A stretch of 64,000 nt of DNA from Frateuria_A sp051900415 (lineage in GTDB: Bacteria; Pseudomonadota; Gammaproteobacteria; Xanthomonadales; Rhodanobacteraceae). Within the stretch, counting starts at the first letter, position 1, and each line of letters starts with the position of its first letter. Below, in pieces: positions 63,649-64,000 of this stretch. Below the pieces are notes generated by a model. It ran no database searches, was not told the origin of the DNA, and was given only the letters and a program-made list of their open reading frames with translations. The translations under genes were made by a program, and so were the position numbers. The stretch spans positions 124,001 to 188,000 of the forward strand of contig NZ_JBHZGL010000002.1 of the NCBI RefSeq assembly GCF_051900415.1, written 5' to 3'.

Positions 63649-64000
63649 ATGACCTACTGCGGCCGCTTCGCCCCTTCCCCCACCGGCCTGCTGCACTTCG
63701 GTTCGCTGGTGGCCGCGGTGGGCAGCTGGCTGTGCGCGCGCCATGCCGGCGGGCGGTGGCTGGTGCGGGTGGAGGACATCGATCCGCCGCGCGAGGTCGC
63801 CGGTTCGGCGCAGGCGATCCTGACCGCGCTGCCAGCATTCGGGCTGGTCGCCGACGCACCCGCGTTGTTCCAGTCACAACGCCGCGACGCCTACGACGCC
63901 GCCTTCGAGCGCCTGCGCGCCGCCGACCTGGTGTTTCCCTGCTGGTGCAGCCGGGCACAACTGGCGGCCGAGGGCGGGGCGCATCGCGACGGGCGCTGCA
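63649..64000 (+). CDS. gluQ: Glutamyl-Q tRNA(Asp) synthetase, N-terminal part (cut by window edge)
   Basis: The first 117 codons are present. It attaches glutamate to queuosine in tRNA-Asp. The N-terminus MTYCGRFAPSPTGLLHFGSL carries the HIGH-like class I motif, LVRVEDIDPPREVAGSAQAI follows, and FPCWCSRAQLAAEGG begins the family zinc site. Lack of a long N-terminal extension and the zinc-site cysteines separate it from gltX. The C-terminus lies outside the window. Confidence 0.93.
   Translation, partial: MTYCGRFAPSPTGLLHFGSLVAAVGSWLCARHAGGRWLVRVEDIDPPREVAGSAQAILTALPAFGLVADAPALFQSQRRDAYDAAFERLRAADLVFPCWCSRAQLAAEGGAHRDGRC

Overview
The window is GC-rich, gene-dense DNA from a gammaproteobacterium of the order Lysobacterales (Xanthomonadales), most likely family Rhodanobacteraceae (Dyella, Rhodanobacter, Luteibacter, Frateuria relatives). 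The evidence is the conserved block pncC-recA-recX-alaS-csrA-tRNA-Ser, the block rpmI-rplT-pheS-pheT-ihfA-merR, many TonB-dependent receptor and S9-peptidase type genes, and numerous GTAG-tagged palindromic repeats like those known from this order. It reads as ordinary chromosome: no integrase, transposase, prophage gene or CRISPR array was seen. The genus is not proven by the sequence.

Layout. 1-1.0 kb: start of feoB and feoA (ferrous iron uptake) behind a probable Fur site, then a composite tandem/inverted repeat. 1.07-1.86 kb: enoyl-CoA hydratase-like gene. 1.9-7.2 kb (minus): six-gene operon of an ABC-2 exporter, two DesK-like kinases, one NarL-type regulator and a small protein with a HEPN-type RNase motif. 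7.4-13.7 kb: class III aminotransferase, upp, prolyl iminopeptidase, and a D-2-hydroxyglutarate dehydrogenase-like gene divergent from serA. 14-19 kb (minus): tRNA-Pro, merR, ihfA, pheT, pheS, rplT, rpmI, here without the usual upstream thrS-infC. 19.2-28.9 kb: HMG-CoA lyase, two GNAT acetyltransferases, thyA, a GYF/AIM24 protein, lgt, an S9 peptidase, a lemA/TPM membrane cluster and dgkA.

29.2-32.7 kb: POT peptide transporter and a RegB/RegA redox two-component pair. 32.9-36.8 kb: a three-gene envelope module (TonB receptor, Cys/His-rich beta-propeller, CAYC thioredoxin-like protein) that may handle a metal such as copper; this is the best candidate for an undescribed system. 36.9-45.9 kb: tRNA-Ser, csrA, alaS, recX, a GIY-YIG-like gene lying between recX and recA, recA, pncC, mutS. 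46-50.3 kb: PLP sulfur-amino-acid enzyme with a divergent Lrp regulator, Hsp15, AEC transporter, APH-like kinase.

50.5-53.9 kb: a TPP riboswitch controlling a TonB receptor and PnuT, a thiamine uptake operon, followed by an NTF2-like secreted protein. 53.9-57.1 kb: FAD monooxygenase, phosphodiesterase, a 51-residue membrane peptide behind a sigma-54-like promoter, MpaB-family protein. 57.2-60.4 kb (minus): GntR/YtrA regulator with ABC transporter and acyltransferase, with an 11-bp inverted repeat at the regulator start. 60.5-63.5 kb: htpG and htpX, the latter with a sigma-32-like promoter. The window ends inside gluQ.

Intergenic gaps, especially those between converging genes, are repeatedly filled by imperfect palindromes of three families that probably also act as terminators.
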